Source: Erysipelotrichaceae bacterium
GTDB taxonomy: Bacteria > Bacillota_I > Bacilli_A > Erysipelotrichales > Erysipelotrichaceae
DNA: 22,903 bases
NCBI GenBank assembly: GCA_017418585.1
Contig: JAFONG010000030.1
Location: 1 to 22,903 of the forward strand
Direction of reading: 5' to 3'
Shown: positions 22,151-22,903 of the stretch, piece by piece
Position numbering within the stretch: the first letter of the stretch is position 1
Layout of the letters: every line of letters begins with the position of its first letter
Notes under the pieces: generated by a model
The model's database searches: none
Seen by the model: only the letters and a program-made list of their open reading frames with translations
What the model was told of the DNA's origin: nothing
Program-made: the position numbers and the translations under genes

Positions 22151-22903
22151 TTATTTGAATTCCGGCAGACAGATGTCCCGGATCATGTTTACGGCTTTCT
22201 GATACTCCGATGTGAAGTAACGGAAGGTATTGACGACCGGTTCAAGTCTGACGAAGTCTTCCGGTTTCAGAGATCCTTCTTCATAGACCCGACAGAAGAG
22301 CGGGAGTTTCATCAGTTCTTCGATCTTCCATTCTTCTACAGGATCATTGAAGTAGTCTCTGATCTCGATATCGCAGTTCTCTATCCTCTTCTGCCACTTG
22401 ACCGGAATCGTCTGTGCGCAATCCGCGCCGATAAACTGCGACCAGTGCAGATAGGAACGGTAATAGGCGATCAGCGGACGGATGCGGTACTTCCTTTCTT
22501 TCAGGATGTTTATGGTTTTCTTGGCTACGGCAATGCCGCCCCAGTTCAAGGCATCCGGATGAACGACAAGCTTCAGCCGGTCGCAGTGCGATTTCAGCGT
22601 CTCGTCCTGCATACCCGGCAGCAGAGCGATCATCGGGTTGATGGTTTCATTGGAAAGACCTTCTTTTTTTCTTCGGGCGTAGGCTCTTTCTACCGCTTCT
22701 GCGGCTGCCAGCGCCTGGTCAATGGAGAAGCATTGCGTACCCATGCAGCTGATGCCTTCATAGGTCGCTTCCTCAATGGCCCTGATACCGCCTTCCGTAC
22801 ACGGGATCTTCACCTGCATGTTGCTACCGCAGGCATCGACTTCCCTGGCCATCTGCAGCATCTTCAAATAACTGTTGTATTCGTAGATCGAAGTCTGAAT
22901 GGA
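22151..22903 (-). CDS. Transaldolase-family protein (5' end beyond window)
   Basis: Partial gene: 250 codons are visible and the reading frame is open to the window edge, with no natural start inside (the TTG at 22867 is internal). MQVKIPCTEGGIRAIEEATYEG resembles the strand that carries the Schiff-base lysine of transaldolases (VKIP), followed by a FSIDQALAAAEA helix as in the family. HPDALNWGGIAVAKKTINIL and the C-terminal part (KWQKRIENCDIEI onward) diverge from classical TalA/TalB and from fructose-6-phosphate aldolase, so this is an atypical subfamily and the sugar substrate is uncertain. It has its own terminator and so is not cotranscribed with rsmG. Confidence 0.75.
   Translation of the reverse strand, partial: SIQTSIYEYNSYLKMLQMAREVDACGSNMQVKIPCTEGGIRAIEEATYEGISCMGTQCFSIDQALAAAEAVERAYARRKKEGLSNETINPMIALLPGMQDETLKSHCDRLKLVVHPDALNWGGIAVAKKTINILKERKYRIRPLIAYYRSYLHWSQFIGADCAQTIPVKWQKRIENCDIEIRDYFNDPVEEWKIEELMKLPLFCRVYEEGSLKPEDFVRLEPVVNTFRYFTSEYQKAVNMIRDICLPEFK

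Noticed and set aside
1..22903. Search by eye for CRISPR arrays, tRNAs, rRNAs, insertion sequences, riboswitch-like leaders and DnaA boxes.
   Set aside because: No regularly spaced repeats, cloverleaf genes, transposases, long leaders or TTATCCACA clusters were seen; leaders here are short and genes are nearly contiguous.

Overview
The window reads as a near-gapless stretch of chromosome from a low-to-mid GC Gram-positive bacterium (Bacillota). The evidence is the rsmG-noc-parA-parB block, the rnmV-rsmA-ispE-prs block, strong AGGAGG-type ribosome binding sites and short hairpin-plus-T-tract terminators. A non-sporulating or poorly sporulating Erysipelotrichia-like lineage is my best guess: the sporulation genes that Bacillus keeps between rsmA, ispE and prs (yabG, veg, sspF, spoVG) are absent, and a complete hut operon and a clostripain-like C11 peptidase are present. 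That placement is inference. No tRNA, rRNA, insertion sequence, phage gene or CRISPR array was seen, and no stretch longer than about 150 bases is without a gene.

Layout. Nearly everything is on the minus strand. Positions 1-6397 form a housekeeping operon, transcribed right to left: rluA-type pseudouridine synthase, ybaK, a PHP-family histidinol-phosphatase-like gene, ispD, rnmV, rsmA, ispE, then prs with its own promoter. Many of these genes overlap by ATGA. Positions 6439-8041 hold the only plus-strand genes, a TrpF-like barrel protein and a PfkB sugar kinase, translationally coupled and convergent with the hut operon across a bidirectional terminator. Positions 8093-14469 are a complete histidine utilisation operon (hutH-hutU-hutI-ftcD-fchA) that takes histidine to glutamate with the one-carbon unit passed to tetrahydrofolate. 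Positions 14600-17641 hold a membrane-anchored C11 peptidase, an unannotated 55-residue basic protein and a zinc-ribbon DUF4428 protein. Positions 17773-22055 hold rsmG-noc-parA-parB with telA appended. The window ends inside a transaldolase-like gene.

Most notable points. (1) The prs gene carries an N-terminal extension of about 150 codons that looks like a degenerate GlmU nucleotidyltransferase, exactly where glmU sits upstream of prs in Bacillus. (2) The TrpF-like protein has lost the catalytic cysteine and the phosphate-site motifs of true TrpF and is paired with a sugar kinase, which suggests a different reaction. (3) Four genes (rluA, the trpF-like gene, rsmA, rsmG) have a perfect TATAAT only 6-8 bases before the start codon and no properly spaced ribosome binding site, which predicts leaderless mRNAs. 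Two of these promoters face each other as a perfect 10-bp inverted repeat. (4) Noc lacks the N-terminal membrane-targeting extension known from Bacillus. None of the hut, par or rRNA-modification genes is novel in itself.
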